Made by a program: the position numbers and the translations under genes. The notes beneath the pieces are model-generated. The model had not been told where the DNA came from. It saw only the letters and a list, made by a program, of their open reading frames with translations, and made no database searches. A DNA stretch of 64,000 bases from Poindextera sp036494815 (GTDB taxonomy: Bacteria > Pseudomonadota > Alphaproteobacteria > Caulobacterales > Caulobacteraceae), in NCBI GenBank assembly GCA_036494815.1, contig DASXNV010000080.1, forward strand, positions 1 to 64,000, written 5' to 3'. This document shows positions 16,054 through 24,820 of the stretch, one piece after another. How positions within the stretch are numbered: position 1 is the first letter of the stretch; every line of letters begins with the position of its first letter.

Positions 16054-19000
16054 TTAGAGTCTAAGAAGGCGCTCCCACTGAAGCGCGCCGATCCTGCCGA
16101 CCACTGCGTCGGCCAGATTGAGAACAGCGGGATCTCCAACCCCCACCGCATAGATATTGGCTGCGCGCAGGCCCGCGACGCCCGCCTGGGCGTCCTCCAG
16201 GCCGATGCAGGCTGAGGGCGCCACGCCCAGGGCCTGCGCCGCGCGCAGATAGGTTTCGGGATCGGGCTTGCCGCGGGCGATGGTGGCGGCGTCGACCACG
16301 TGGTCGAACAGCTCGGCCACCCCCAGGCGCTCCACCAGGGTCCTGGCGTTGCGGCTGGCCGAGGCCAGGGCCAGCTTCAGCCCCGCCTGACGCGCCGCCT
16401 CCAGCACCGCGCGGGCGCCGGGGAACAGGTCGTCGGGGCTGAAATGCTCGATCAGTTCCAGGTAATAGCCGTTCTTGCGGGCGGCCAGGATCTCCCGTTC
16501 GGCCACGCTCATCTCGCGCTGGCCGCGCCTAAGGATCAGGTCCAGCGAGCCCATGCGGTCGACGCCCTTCAGCGCCTCGTTGGCCGCCTCGTCGAAGGGA
16601 ACGCCGATCTCGTCGGCCATCAGCTTCCAGGCGCGATAATGGGCCTTGGCGGTGTCGGTGAGCACCCCATCCAGGTCGAAGATCGCCGCCTTGATCGAGC
16701 TTGGCGGCTCGCGCCGCACCAGCATAGGCCGGCCCGGCGGGCGCGGGGCGGGGACGGGGGCCTGGGTCGGCGCCTCGACGGTCAGACGCAGCAGCTCGCC
16801 GTCATGCTCGATGATCAGCGGCTCGCCATGAGTCAGGGCATAGGTCACGCCCCCGGCGTCCACACGCACGCTCAGGCCCCGTCCGCGCCACAGCAGACGA
16901 AAGCCATAGCTGGGGGCGGCGTCGGAGCGCACCGGCCGAAACCGCGGCGTCTCCGCCTGAGGCCGAAACCCGCCCCAGCCCCAGACCAGCGCCATCCAGC
17001 TGCCGGCTGCGGCGGCTAGATGCAGGCCGTGGTCGGTATTGCCGTGCAGATTGTCCAGGTCGACGAAGGTGGTTTCGCGCAGATAGGCCGCGGCCTTGTC
17101 CATCTCGCCGATATCGGCCGCCAGGACGGCGTAGCTCGACGCCGACAAGGTTGAGTCGTGGACGGTGACGGCCTCGTAGTAATCGAAATCCCGTTGCTTC
17201 TGACCCAGGTCGTCATTGGCCGTCAGGGCGTGGGCCAGCACCACGCTGGCCTGCTTGCACACCTGGGCGCGATAGAGGGCCAGAGGGTGATAGTGCAGCA
17301 GCAGCGGATGCTGGTCCTTGGACCCCTCGAAATCCCACAGGGGCTTGTCGAGGAAGGTGTCGTCCTGAGGATGCACGCCCAATACAGTATCCACCGGCAG
17401 GTACATGGCCGCCCCCGCCCGCCGCCAGGAGTCCAGTTCCGCCTCGTCGATCCCCAGCCGCGCCAGCAGCGCCTCTAGGGCGGTGGGCTGGGCGGCGCGC
17501 AGGCGCTCGACCAGTTCGCCGGCATAGTCCAGATGCGCCTTGGCCATGCGGTTGGTGTAGTAGTCGTTATCGATCAGGGCGGTGTATTCGTCCGGCCCGG
17601 TGACCCCGGCGATGCAGAAGGCCCCATCGCGGCGAGGGGTGAAGGCGCCGATCTGCAGCCAGATCCGCGCGGTCTCCAGCACCAGTTCGGCGCCGTGCTC
17701 CACCAGGAAAGCCTCGTCGCCGGTGGCGCGGTCGTAGATCCGCACCGCAAAGGCCACGTCGGCATTGATGTGGTACTGGGCCGATCCCCCGGGGAAATAG
17801 GCTGAGGCCTCGTCGCCGGCGATGGTGCGCCAGGGAAACAGCGCCCCGCGCGGATGGTTCATCTCCCGCGCATGAGCCCGCGCGCGGTCCAGGGTGGCGG
17901 CGCGGAACAACAGCTGGCTACGCGCCAGGTCGGGCGCCGTGACCGCCAGGACGGGGGCGGCGAACACCTCCGCATCCCAGAAGCAGTGGCCCTCATAGCC
18001 CTCGCCGCTGATCCCCTTGGCCGCGATGCCGGTCTTGCCGTCGCGGGGGGCGTTCTGGCGCAGCTGGAACAGGTTGTAGCGCAGGGCGGCCTCGAGCTCG
18101 GGCGTTTCGGGCGCGTCGATCTGCGCCTCGTCCCAGAAATCGCCCAGCGCGCGGGCGTGCTGGGCCTTGAGCGCTTCGAAGCCTCGATCCGCGTGGCGCC
18201 GGGCCAGGGCCTGGGCGGTCTGGATCAAGGCCTGTTCATCGCCACCGGCCTCGAAGGCATAGGCGACCACCTTTTCCACCACCAGGCTTTCGCCCGGGGT
18301 CAGCCGGGCCTGCAGCACCGCGCCGCAACTGTCCGCCTGCTCAGCCCAGGGCTCCGCCTGGACCTCGCCGCTGACCAGGCGATGGGTCTGGGCGCAGGCC
18401 GCCTTCATGGCGGTCGAGCCGGTCTTCTGGGTCAGGACGGCGTCCAGGCCATCGGCCTGGCGCGACAGGGTGATCATGCCGGCGCCATGGCCGGCGCCCA
18501 GGCGGGGATCGTCCCCCTGGGCCACCGCCTTGCGCCCGCCCGCCAGCAGCGAACGGATGGAGACGGTCCCGGCATAGTCGATGGAGGTGACGCGGAAGCG
18601 GATCGCCAGCAGCGCCTCGGTCTCCAGCGGAACCACGCGTTCGGCGGTGATCTCCACCGTGGCGCCGCCGGCCGAGCGCCAGCGGGTGCGCCGGGTGGAG
18701 ACGCCGTTCGCCAGGTCCAGCACCTGCTCGAAATCGATGACCTGACCGAGGGCTTCGCCGTCCTGCAAAGTCACCAGCAGGCGCGCGCCGTCGGCCACAG
18801 GGACACGGGTGTCGGAGGCGCTGGCGAAGCCGGTGAAGCGCTCGTGATAGGAAATGGGTGTGCGGTCGAACACCGGGCTGAGGAAGGTTTCGCCCCCGCC
18901 GCCGGCCATCTCCTCGATCCCGCCGCGCACGCCCAGGACGCCGTTGCAGAGGGCGAACAGGCTGCCGTAGTGGTCGGCCGAGCGCGCATCTGGAGCCGTG

Positions 19001-19089
19001 GTGAGGGTCAGCCGCCAGGTGGCGCCCGAGCGATCGGCGCCGGCATGGCCTTTCGGTCCCTGTCCAGATTTTTGCGCTGCGTCGCGCAT
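16054..19089 (-). CDS. GH65 disaccharide phosphorylase fused to beta-phosphoglucomutase
   Basis: The protein has about 1011 residues. Residues 1 to about 780 are a GH65 protein: N-terminal sandwich, linker, and catalytic barrel with FPWRTIAGDEASAYFPGG and the general acid Glu501 in TGPDEYTALID. Residues from about 800 form a HAD phosphatase/mutase: nucleophile Asp805 in FDLDGVLTDTAKAH, AWKLMADEIGVPF, then LALASASRN and GLEDAQAGV. GH65 phosphorylases cleave alpha-disaccharides with phosphate to beta-glucose 1-phosphate, which beta-phosphoglucomutase turns into glucose 6-phosphate, so one chain could do both steps. The ATG at 19089 has GGGGGGA before it. An upstream ATG would place the operators inside the gene. 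The specific disaccharide (maltose, trehalose, nigerose, kojibiose) is not determined. Confidence 0.85.
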   Translation of the reverse strand: MRDAAQKSGQGPKGHAGADRSGATWRLTLTTAPDARSADHYGSLFALCNGVLGVRGGIEEMAGGGGETFLSPVFDRTPISYHERFTGFASASDTRVPVADGARLLVTLQDGEALGQVIDFEQVLDLANGVSTRRTRWRSAGGATVEITAERVVPLETEALLAIRFRVTSIDYAGTVSIRSLLAGGRKAVAQGDDPRLGAGHGAGMITLSRQADGLDAVLTQKTGSTAMKAACAQTHRLVSGEVQAEPWAEQADSCGAVLQARLTPGESLVVEKVVAYAFEAGGDEQALIQTAQALARRHADRGFEALKAQHARALGDFWDEAQIDAPETPELEAALRYNLFQLRQNAPRDGKTGIAAKGISGEGYEGHCFWDAEVFAAPVLAVTAPDLARSQLLFRAATLDRARAHAREMNHPRGALFPWRTIAGDEASAYFPGGSAQYHINADVAFAVRIYDRATGDEAFLVEHGAELVLETARIWLQIGAFTPRRDGAFCIAGVTGPDEYTALIDNDYYTNRMAKAHLDYAGELVERLRAAQPTALEALLARLGIDEAELDSWRRAGAAMYLPVDTVLGVHPQDDTFLDKPLWDFEGSKDQHPLLLHYHPLALYRAQVCKQASVVLAHALTANDDLGQKQRDFDYYEAVTVHDSTLSASSYAVLAADIGEMDKAAAYLRETTFVDLDNLHGNTDHGLHLAAAAGSWMALVWGWGGFRPQAETPRFRPVRSDAAPSYGFRLLWRGRGLSVRVDAGGVTYALTHGEPLIIEHDGELLRLTVEAPTQAPVPAPRPPGRPMLVRREPPSSIKAAIFDLDGVLTDTAKAHYRAWKLMADEIGVPFDEAANEALKGVDRMGSLDLILRRGQREMSVAEREILAARKNGYYLELIEHFSPDDLFPGARAVLEAARQAGLKLALASASRNARTLVERLGVAELFDHVVDAATIARGKPDPETYLRAAQALGVAPSACIGLEDAQAGVAGLRAANIYAVGVGDPAVLNLADAVVGRIGALQWERLLRL

Positions 19090-19143
19090 GCCGTCCCCCC
19101 ACGAACGAGTCTTGTGCTCGAACGCCGTCAAGCTAGCGCTCAT

Positions 19144-19170
19144 TGAAATGGATTTCAAGAAATCGATTTC
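19144..19170. promoter_or_regulatory. Two LacI-type operator palindromes
   Basis: TGAAATGGATTTCA (19144-19157) is a palindrome apart from its central GG. GAAATCGATTTC (19159-19170) is a perfect 12-bp palindrome with the central CG typical of LacI/GalR sites. They share the half-site GAAAT/ATTTC and sit side by side between the end of the LacI gene and the start of the GH65 fusion, where they would block transcription of the uptake genes. Confidence 0.7.
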
Positions 19171-19203
19171 ATTTTTGTGTGAGCGATAGAAAGTTCAGTT
19201 ATT

Positions 19204-20229
19204 TCAGGATGTTCTTATGGATATGGAGGCGGGCAGAACTTCGGATACTGGCTGATGGCCATCGATCAGGGCGAGGATCTTTTCGCCCAACAGAATCCCG
19301 CCTTCGCGCCAGTTCTGGTGGATCGAGGTCAGGGGCGGAACGAAATTGGCGGCCATGGGCGTGTCGTCATAGCCGATCACCGATACGTCGCCAGGCACGT
19401 TCAGGCCGCGGTCGGTGAGGGAGCGGATGGCCCCCATGGCCACCAGGTCGCTGCCGCAGAACAGCCCGTCGAACGGCTTGGGTTCCTGGGCCAGCAGGCT
19501 CTCCACTGCATTGAAGCCGCCGGCGAAGGTGAAGGGACAACTCAGATGCGTCACCAGCCGGGCGCCGGCGTGCTTGATCGTCCGCTCATAGCCGGCCAGG
19601 CGCGCGGCCAGTTCCTGGTGGTCGGTGTCGCCCAGGAACACCAGCCGCCGCCGACCCAGGGCCAGCAGCCGTTCCGCGGCCAGAACCCCGCCCTGCTCGT
19701 TGTCGGTGCCCACCACCACGGTGCTGGGATCGCCCCCCACCGCGCCCCAGACCACGAACGGCACGCCGGATTCCGCCAGCCGGCGCACGGCGTCGTCATG
19801 CAGCCCCTGGCCCAGCAGGATGGCGCCGTCCGCGGAATGGATCTGCTCCTCCCGCGACCCGCGGCCGGTGGTCAGCAGCAGATTGTAGCCCGCCGAGGCC
19901 AGGGCCTGGGAGATGCCGCCCAGGATCTCCAGCGGATAGGGATCGGACATGGGCCGCTCGGCCGAAGGGGTCATCTCCACCACCACGGCCACGGTATAGC
20001 TCTTCTGCAGGCGCAGGTTCCGAGCGTGCAGATTGACCTTGTAGCCGTGCTGCGCCGCCAGGTCCTGGATCTTCTTGCGGGTGGCCGGGGCCACCAACTC
20101 GTTGTCGCTCAGGGCCCTGGATATGGTCACCTTGGACACGCCGGCTATGGCGGCCAGGTCGTCCATGGTCATGCGGTCCCCGCCCGGCCGGGTCCGGGTC
20201 TTCTTTCGCTTGACGGCCTTGATACTCAC
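19204..20229 (-). CDS. LacI-family repressor of the alpha-glucoside locus
   Basis: The protein has 341 residues. Residues 20-65 hold the LacI DNA-binding domain (MTMDDLAAIAGVSKVTISRA, with the hinge-side APATRKKIQDLAAQHGYKVN). A periplasmic-binding-protein-like sensor domain follows (YTVAVVVEMTP, DGLFCGSDLVAMG, VIGYDDTPMAANFVPPLTSI). Translation starts at a GTG (20229) with GAGG upstream. It lies directly before two LacI-type palindromes and the GH65 fusion on the same strand, so local repression relieved by a sugar is likely. The inducer is presumably the transported disaccharide or a breakdown product. That last point is inference. Confidence 0.92.
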   Translation of the reverse strand: MSIKAVKRKKTRTRPGGDRMTMDDLAAIAGVSKVTISRALSDNELVAPATRKKIQDLAAQHGYKVNLHARNLRLQKSYTVAVVVEMTPSAERPMSDPYPLEILGGISQALASAGYNLLLTTGRGSREEQIHSADGAILLGQGLHDDAVRRLAESGVPFVVWGAVGGDPSTVVVGTDNEQGGVLAAERLLALGRRRLVFLGDTDHQELAARLAGYERTIKHAGARLVTHLSCPFTFAGGFNAVESLLAQEPKPFDGLFCGSDLVAMGAIRSLTDRGLNVPGDVSVIGYDDTPMAANFVPPLTSIHQNWREGGILLGEKILALIDGHQPVSEVLPASISIRTS

Positions 20230-20407
20230 GCGTGACCTCGTCTGTGGCCCATCGCCCCGTGGCGAGGTCCTGACGCGGACAAGCTTAGCGCAGGAATGGG
20301 CGGGGTCAAAAGCGGGGTTGACTTCAATCCTGGCCCGGCGCGCGCGGATTGACCTGGGGATACATCGGGCGGACTGTGGTTAACGGCTCTTGGGAGGGGG
20401 CTATACA

Positions 20408-20911
20408 ATGACCAAACCACAATTCGCCGGCGCGGCCGTCGCCGTGCTCATGGCCGTATCGCTCGGCGCCTGCAACGCCAAGCCGGCGGTCGACACGGCC
20501 AAGATCGCCGACGCCGTCAAGGCCGACGCCACCCAGCGCATCGCCGACGTCAATGCTCACGACGCGGCCAAGGTCGCCAGCCACGACGCCGCCGACGCCA
20601 TCGCCATGTTCCACGGCCGCGCCAATGCGACCGGACCCGCCGCCATCGCGGCCAGCTTCAACCAGTCCATGGCCATCAGCCCCGACCTCCACGTCACCCT
20701 GTCCGACCCGGTGGTGGATGTGGCGGCCTCCGGCGACCTGGCGGTGATCCATTCCACCACCGTCGCCACCTTCACCGACCCCAAGACCAAACAGCCAGTC
20801 ACCACCACCAGCAACTCCGTGGCCGGCTACAAGCCCCAGGCCGACGGAACCTGGAAGATCGAATGGAGCGTCGTCTCCGATGTCGCGCCGGCGCCGGCCG
20901 CTAAGGGCTGA
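20408..20911 (+). CDS. Lipoprotein with NTF2-like (DUF4440) domain
   Basis: The protein has about 167 residues. It is a lipoprotein: the N-terminus VLMAVSLGACNAKP has a lipobox (L-G-A-C), and the cysteine becomes the lipidated first residue. The rest is a single NTF2-like domain: ADAVKADATQRIADVNAHDA, MFHGRANATGPAAIAASF, and the C-terminal strand GTWKIEWSVVSDV. I chose the ATG at 20408 because GGGAGGGGG lies seven bases before it. Function unknown, most likely small-ligand binding at the membrane. It diverges from the LacI gene and converges with the thioredoxin-like gene. Confidence 0.75.
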   Translation: MTKPQFAGAAVAVLMAVSLGACNAKPAVDTAKIADAVKADATQRIADVNAHDAAKVASHDAADAIAMFHGRANATGPAAIAASFNQSMAISPDLHVTLSDPVVDVAASGDLAVIHSTTVATFTDPKTKQPVTTTSNSVAGYKPQADGTWKIEWSVVSDVAPAPAAKG

Positions 20912-20998
20912 GGAGGGGTTCGGGGCGAAGGTGCGTCGCCGCTGGTTGGACGGGTTCGCCGGCGGCAGGCCTTCGGCTTGTGACTGCTTGGGGTAGCG

Positions 20999-21085
20999 AG
21001 CGGACTCCCCCATGCTCGTCATCCCGGATCTCCGCGCTCTGCGAGCGCTCCGTCCGGGATGACGGACTTTTGGGGGATAGTCCGC
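20999..21085. terminator. Nested inverted repeat between convergent genes
   Basis: GTCATCCCGGA (21018-21028) pairs perfectly with TCCGGGATGAC (21053-21063). Outside it, GCGGACTCCCCC (from 21000) pairs with GGGGGATAGTCCGC (21072-21085) apart from a two-base bulge. The element separates the lipoprotein gene from the convergent thioredoxin-like gene, so it probably works as a two-way terminator. Its core also resembles dispersed intergenic repeats. Confidence 0.6.
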
Positions 21086-21132
21086 TTATCCATCGAGATG
21101 CGCCAGGCCCCTGTGTCAGGGCGAGCGGGCCT

Positions 21133-21669
21133 CTACGGTTCCGTCGCCGACGCGGGTGAAATCGCCGCCGCCGCCGGTTCCGGATACGGCTCTTTCAGGA
21201 GCGGAATGACGATCGCGTTGAACGTGTCGATGTCCAGGGCGCCGGCCTTGGCGTAGACCAGCTTGCCGGATCGATCGATGATGTAGTTGGTCGGAAGGGC
21301 GTCCAGGTCGTGGTACGGCCCCTTCATGCGTTTGACGAAGGGTATGGTCAGCTGCGCGGCCAAGGGCTTGAGCTGGCTTTGGGGGACGGAGTCCTCGGTA
21401 GCGACCGCCAGGACCTGGAAATCATACTTGCTGTAGGCCTTGAAGACCTGCTCCAGAAACGGCAGCTCGCGCCGGCATGGACCGCACCATGTAGCCCAGA
21501 AGTTGAGGATGACCACGTCCCCCTTCAGGTCGGCCAGTTTTACGGTGCGCCCGCCGAAGGTGGTGACGGTGAAGTCCGGCGCCGGCTGGCCCACTTTCGG
21601 CGCCGCCTGGGCCACCCCCGCCAAGGTCCCCGCCACAGCCGCAGCGGCCGCCGATCTCCATACTCGCAT
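21133..21669 (-). CDS. TlpA/ResA-like exported thioredoxin
   Basis: The protein has about 178 residues. A signal peptide (MRVWRSAAAAAVAGTLAGVA) is followed by a thioredoxin fold of the TlpA/ResA type: VGQPAPDFTVTTFGGRTVKL, then the active site WATWCGPCRREL with Cys62 and Cys65, and the cis-proline region LPTNYIIDRSGKLV. It should be exported to the periplasm and act there as a thiol-disulfide reductase or in copper/haem protein maturation. I chose the ATG at 21669 because the signal peptide begins there. No cytochrome-maturation gene is adjacent, so its partner is unknown. Confidence 0.88.
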   Translation of the reverse strand: MRVWRSAAAAAVAGTLAGVAQAAPKVGQPAPDFTVTTFGGRTVKLADLKGDVVILNFWATWCGPCRRELPFLEQVFKAYSKYDFQVLAVATEDSVPQSQLKPLAAQLTIPFVKRMKGPYHDLDALPTNYIIDRSGKLVYAKAGALDIDTFNAIVIPLLKEPYPEPAAAAISPASATEP

Positions 21670-21756
21670 AGCCCCGCCCCCGCGCCTTAGCCGATCCTGG
21701 GCTAAGACGCCGAGGCCTGTCAAACACTCCCGGTTGTTCTCGGCCGCCTGCCGCCT

Positions 21757-22398
21757 CTACCCCACCGCCGCCGCGTGCTGCGCCGCCCATTCGGCGTCCA
21801 TGGCCGCCACCTTGGCTACGCCGGGGCGCGAGGTGACGCGGCCGATATAGGCCTGGATGATGGGGTTTTCCGGCACGATCTGGAACATGGTCCCCCACTG
21901 CAGGGCCTGGCCCCACAGCAGGTCCGCCGCGGAAATCTTGTCGCCCAGCAGATAGGGCTGGTCGGTGATCTGGTCGATCACGGTCTGCAGCATGACGTCG
22001 AAATCGCCATAGGTGGACATGGCCTGCACCCCCGGGTCGCGGTTTTGCGCCTTGTCCACCAGGCCCGGCTCGTAGCAGGCGGCGTAATAGACCATCCAGC
22101 GCAGGTATGGGCCGCGCTGCACGTCGCCGATGGGCAGGGCCAGGCCGGCTTCGGGGAACAGGTCGGCCAGGTAGAGATAGATCGCCACCTGCTCGGTGAT
22201 CAGTTCGCCGCGATGGCGGATGGCCGGAACCTTGCCCAGGGGATTGATGGCCAGATAGGCCGGCTGGCGGTTCTCCCCGGCCTTCATGTTCAGCAGGCGC
22301 AGCTCATAGGGCGCGCCGAGTTCCTCCAACAGGGTCAGCACTCCTGACGAGCGGGTTTGCGGCGAGTGGAACAGGGTGATGGGGTCTTGGGTGGTCAT
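21757..22398 (-). CDS. Glutathione S-transferase family protein
   Basis: The protein has about 213 residues. The N-terminal thioredoxin-like domain has ITLFHSPQTRSSGVLTLLEE, the cis-Pro NPLGKVPAIRHRGELITEQV with the Glu/Gln-Val pair that binds glutathione, and IYLYLADLFPEAGL. The helical C-terminal domain has TDQPYLLGDKISAADLLWGQ, the N-capping-box region typical of GSTs. The ATG at 22398 follows GAAGG. It is divergent from a WYL regulator, with an inverted repeat between the two starts, so that regulator probably controls it. The substrate is unknown. Confidence 0.88.
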   Translation of the reverse strand: MTTQDPITLFHSPQTRSSGVLTLLEELGAPYELRLLNMKAGENRQPAYLAINPLGKVPAIRHRGELITEQVAIYLYLADLFPEAGLALPIGDVQRGPYLRWMVYYAACYEPGLVDKAQNRDPGVQAMSTYGDFDVMLQTVIDQITDQPYLLGDKISAADLLWGQALQWGTMFQIVPENPIIQAYIGRVTSRPGVAKVAAMDAEWAAQHAAAVG

Positions 22399-22476
22399 GA
22401 GAACGGGCCTTCTGGTGGGCGGGGTTGGATCAGGGCGCCGGCGGGTCTCACCGGTCAAGGCACCATGCGCCCCCAT

Positions 22477-22497
22477 ACCTGTCACCTTTTGTCAGGT
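22477..22497. promoter_or_regulatory. Candidate operator between GST and WYL regulator genes
   Basis: ACCTG (22477-22481) and CAGGT (22493-22497) form inverted arms, and TGTCA occurs twice inside in direct orientation. The site is just upstream of the WYL regulator start at 22515 and in the divergent promoter of the glutathione transferase. A short motif, so modest confidence. Confidence 0.35.
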
Positions 22498-22514
22498 TGG
22501 TTTAAACTATCGCC

Positions 22515-23552
22515 ATGCGCGCCAGCCGGCTCCTGTCCATCCTCACCACCCTGCAGGCTCGCGGCCATGTCACCGCCACGGCCCTGGCGGCGGCCTGTGA
22601 GGTGTCGCTGCGCACCATTTATCGTGACATCGACGCCCTCAGCGCCGCCGGCATCCCCGTCTATAGTGAGCGCGGTTCGGCCGGCGGCTACCGCCTGCTG
22701 GACGGCTATCGCACCCAGCTGAACGGCCTGTCGGCCAAGGAGGCCGAGGCCCTGTTCATGACTGGCCTGCCGGGACCGGCCGCTGACCTGGGCCTGGGCG
22801 CTGTGCTGGTGGCGGCGCAGAACAAGCTGCTGTCGGCCATGCCCGCCCGCCTGCGTGGCGGGGCCGAGCAGATGCGCGCGCGCTTTCATCTGGACGCCCC
22901 GGCCTGGTTCGCCCAGGCCGAACAGCCGGCCCACCTGCCGCTGATCGCACGCGCCGTGTGGGACCAGCACCCGATCCGCATCCGCTATCGCAGCTGGAAG
23001 GGCGAGCGCCAGCGTCGGGTGGAACCGCTCGGTTTGGTCCTGAAGAGCGGCGCCTGGTACCTGGTCGGCCAAGTCGACGGCGGCGCGCGCACCTATCGCA
23101 TCGCCCGCATCCTCGACATCGCCGTGCTCGAGGAGCGGTTCGAACGCCCGGCGGATTTCGACCTGGAGACTCATTGGCGCGAGGGCGCCCAACGGCTGGA
23201 AGAAGACCTGCACCGGAACCTGGCCACGGTCCGGCTCTCGCCCTGGGGCCTGCGGATGCTGCAGCCCTTCACCTCGCCGTTTGTCTATGCGGCCACCAGG
23301 ATCGAGGACGAAGCCGATGAAGCCGGCTGGCGCATCGCCACCCTGCCGGTGGGCTCCGTGCGCCAGGCCTGCACCGACCTGCTGCGCTTCGGCGCCGAGA
23401 TCGAGGTGCTGGACCCGCCCGAGCTGCGCGCGAAGATCGCGGAGGTGGCCGCGGGGATGGCGGGGCTCTATGCGGGCCGCAATTCTTTCCCTTACACGGA
23501 CGAAGAGTGCTCCACGCCCGCCTCCCCAAATCCCCGGGAGGCCGCCCAATAG
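22515..23552 (+). CDS. YafY-type HTH/WYL-domain transcriptional regulator
   Basis: The protein has 345 residues. An N-terminal HTH_11-type winged helix covers residues 1-60 (RLLSILTTLQARGHVTATAL, CEVSLRTIYRDIDALSAAGI, GGYRLLDGYRTQL). A central WYL domain follows from about 135 (AVWDQHPIRIRYRSWKGE, RVEPLGLVLKSGAWYLVGQV), then a WCX C-terminal extension. WYL proteins bind nucleic acid or small ligands and usually regulate a neighbour. Here the divergent glutathione transferase is the obvious target. Its last 61 bases overlap the convergent MFS gene on the opposite strand. Confidence 0.9.
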   Translation: MRASRLLSILTTLQARGHVTATALAAACEVSLRTIYRDIDALSAAGIPVYSERGSAGGYRLLDGYRTQLNGLSAKEAEALFMTGLPGPAADLGLGAVLVAAQNKLLSAMPARLRGGAEQMRARFHLDAPAWFAQAEQPAHLPLIARAVWDQHPIRIRYRSWKGERQRRVEPLGLVLKSGAWYLVGQVDGGARTYRIARILDIAVLEERFERPADFDLETHWREGAQRLEEDLHRNLATVRLSPWGLRMLQPFTSPFVYAATRIEDEADEAGWRIATLPVGSVRQACTDLLRFGAEIEVLDPPELRAKIAEVAAGMAGLYAGRNSFPYTDEECSTPASPNPREAAQ

Positions 23553-24820
23553 TGATAGGCCGCCCAGAACCCGGTGAAAGCCAGGATCATCAGCGACCAG
23601 CGCAGCGAGGTCGCGCTCGCCCCGCCGCGGCCGCCGATCAGGTCGCTCAGGATACCCACCAGCTGCGGCGCCACCACCAGGTTGGTCACATTGCCCATCA
23701 AGACGGTGATCGCCGTGGCCTGGGAGCGCATGGCAGTGGGCACGGCGTTCTGCAACAGGCCGATCGAGGGGCCGATATAGAAATAAATCGCCGGAATGAA
23801 CCCCCACATCATGGCGATGGCGATCCCTTTGGAGGGCGCCACCAGCATCAGGATCGACGGGATCGTGGCCAGGGCCACCACGCCGGCGAGCATCCACAGG
23901 ATGCGGCGCGGCGGCTGCATCGCCTTCAGGGCGCAGATCCGGCTGGTCAGCAGGGTGGCCCCAGCGCCTGCCACCAGATGGGCCGCGCCCAGGGCCGCGC
24001 CGATCTGGCCGACGCTCATGCCATAGGCGCGCACGAAATAGGTGGGCGCCCACCAGACCAGGCCCCAGCCCCACAGGGCGGTGATGGCCCCGGCCATCAT
24101 CAGGTGCATGGCCGGGCGATTGCGCCAGAGCAGCTTGATCGTCTGGGCCAGGGGAATGGTCTGCTCAGGCTCGGCCCGCGCCTTATCCAGCGCCGCCCGC
24201 CGCGGCTCCCGCACGGTCAGCAATACGATGGCCCCCAGGACCAGGCCCGGCGCCCCCAGCGCCAGGAAGGCGGCGCGCCAGCCATGGGCGTCGGCCATGC
24301 GCCCGGCCAGATCTGAGCCCAGCCAGGCCCCCAGGGGCGCGCCCAGGGTCCACACCGTCATGGCCATGGGCCGCTCCAGGGGGCGGAAATAGTCCGAGAC
24401 AAGGGCGGTGGAGGCCGGCGTCGCCCCGGACTCGCCGATCCCCACCCCGACCCGCGCCGCCATCAGTTGCCAGAAGTTGCGCGCCAGGCCGGTGAACACC
24501 GTCATGGCCGACCACAGCATCAGCGAGATCGCCACGATGTTGCGCCGGCTGCTGCGGTCCGCAAGCACCGCCACCGGCAGGCTGACCGTCACATAGAACA
24601 GGGCCAGCGCCACCCCCGTCAGGAAGGCCACGCCGGCGTCGGTCAGGTGCAGCTCCAGCCGGATCGATTCCAGTACGGTGGAGACCACATAGCGGTCGGC
24701 GATATTGACCGCATAGACCAGCATCATCACCGCCAGCACATACCAGCGGTAAAGCCCGGTGGTGGAAACGGCGGGGAGGGGGGCCGCCTCGGCCAGCACC
24801 GCGCTCGGTGACTCGTCCAT
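23492..24820 (-). CDS. MFS transporter (spinster-like/organic anion type)
   Basis: The protein has about 442 residues and 12 transmembrane helices. The N-terminal half begins RWYVLAVMMLVYAVNIADRY, the 'nxxDR' first-helix signature of spinster-type and hexuronate/sialate-type MFS proteins. A-motif-like VAVLADRSSRRNIVAISLML and GIGESGATPASTALVSDYF follow. I chose the ATG at 24820 because GAGGGAAGAG precedes it. The substrate is unknown. The 3' end overlaps the WYL regulator gene by 61 bp in convergent orientation. Confidence 0.85.
   Translation of the reverse strand: MDESPSAVLAEAAPLPAVSTTGLYRWYVLAVMMLVYAVNIADRYVVSTVLESIRLELHLTDAGVAFLTGVALALFYVTVSLPVAVLADRSSRRNIVAISLMLWSAMTVFTGLARNFWQLMAARVGVGIGESGATPASTALVSDYFRPLERPMAMTVWTLGAPLGAWLGSDLAGRMADAHGWRAAFLALGAPGLVLGAIVLLTVREPRRAALDKARAEPEQTIPLAQTIKLLWRNRPAMHLMMAGAITALWGWGLVWWAPTYFVRAYGMSVGQIGAALGAAHLVAGAGATLLTSRICALKAMQPPRRILWMLAGVVALATIPSILMLVAPSKGIAIAMMWGFIPAIYFYIGPSIGLLQNAVPTAMRSQATAITVLMGNVTNLVVAPQLVGILSDLIGGRGGASATSLRWSLMILAFTGFWAAYHYWAASRGFGEAGVEHSSSV

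Noticed and set aside
19090..19158. Longer N-terminus for the GH65 fusion from the ATG at 19158
   Set aside because: It would put both LacI-type operators inside or at the coding start, and it lacks a ribosome site. The ATG at 19089 has GGGGGGA.
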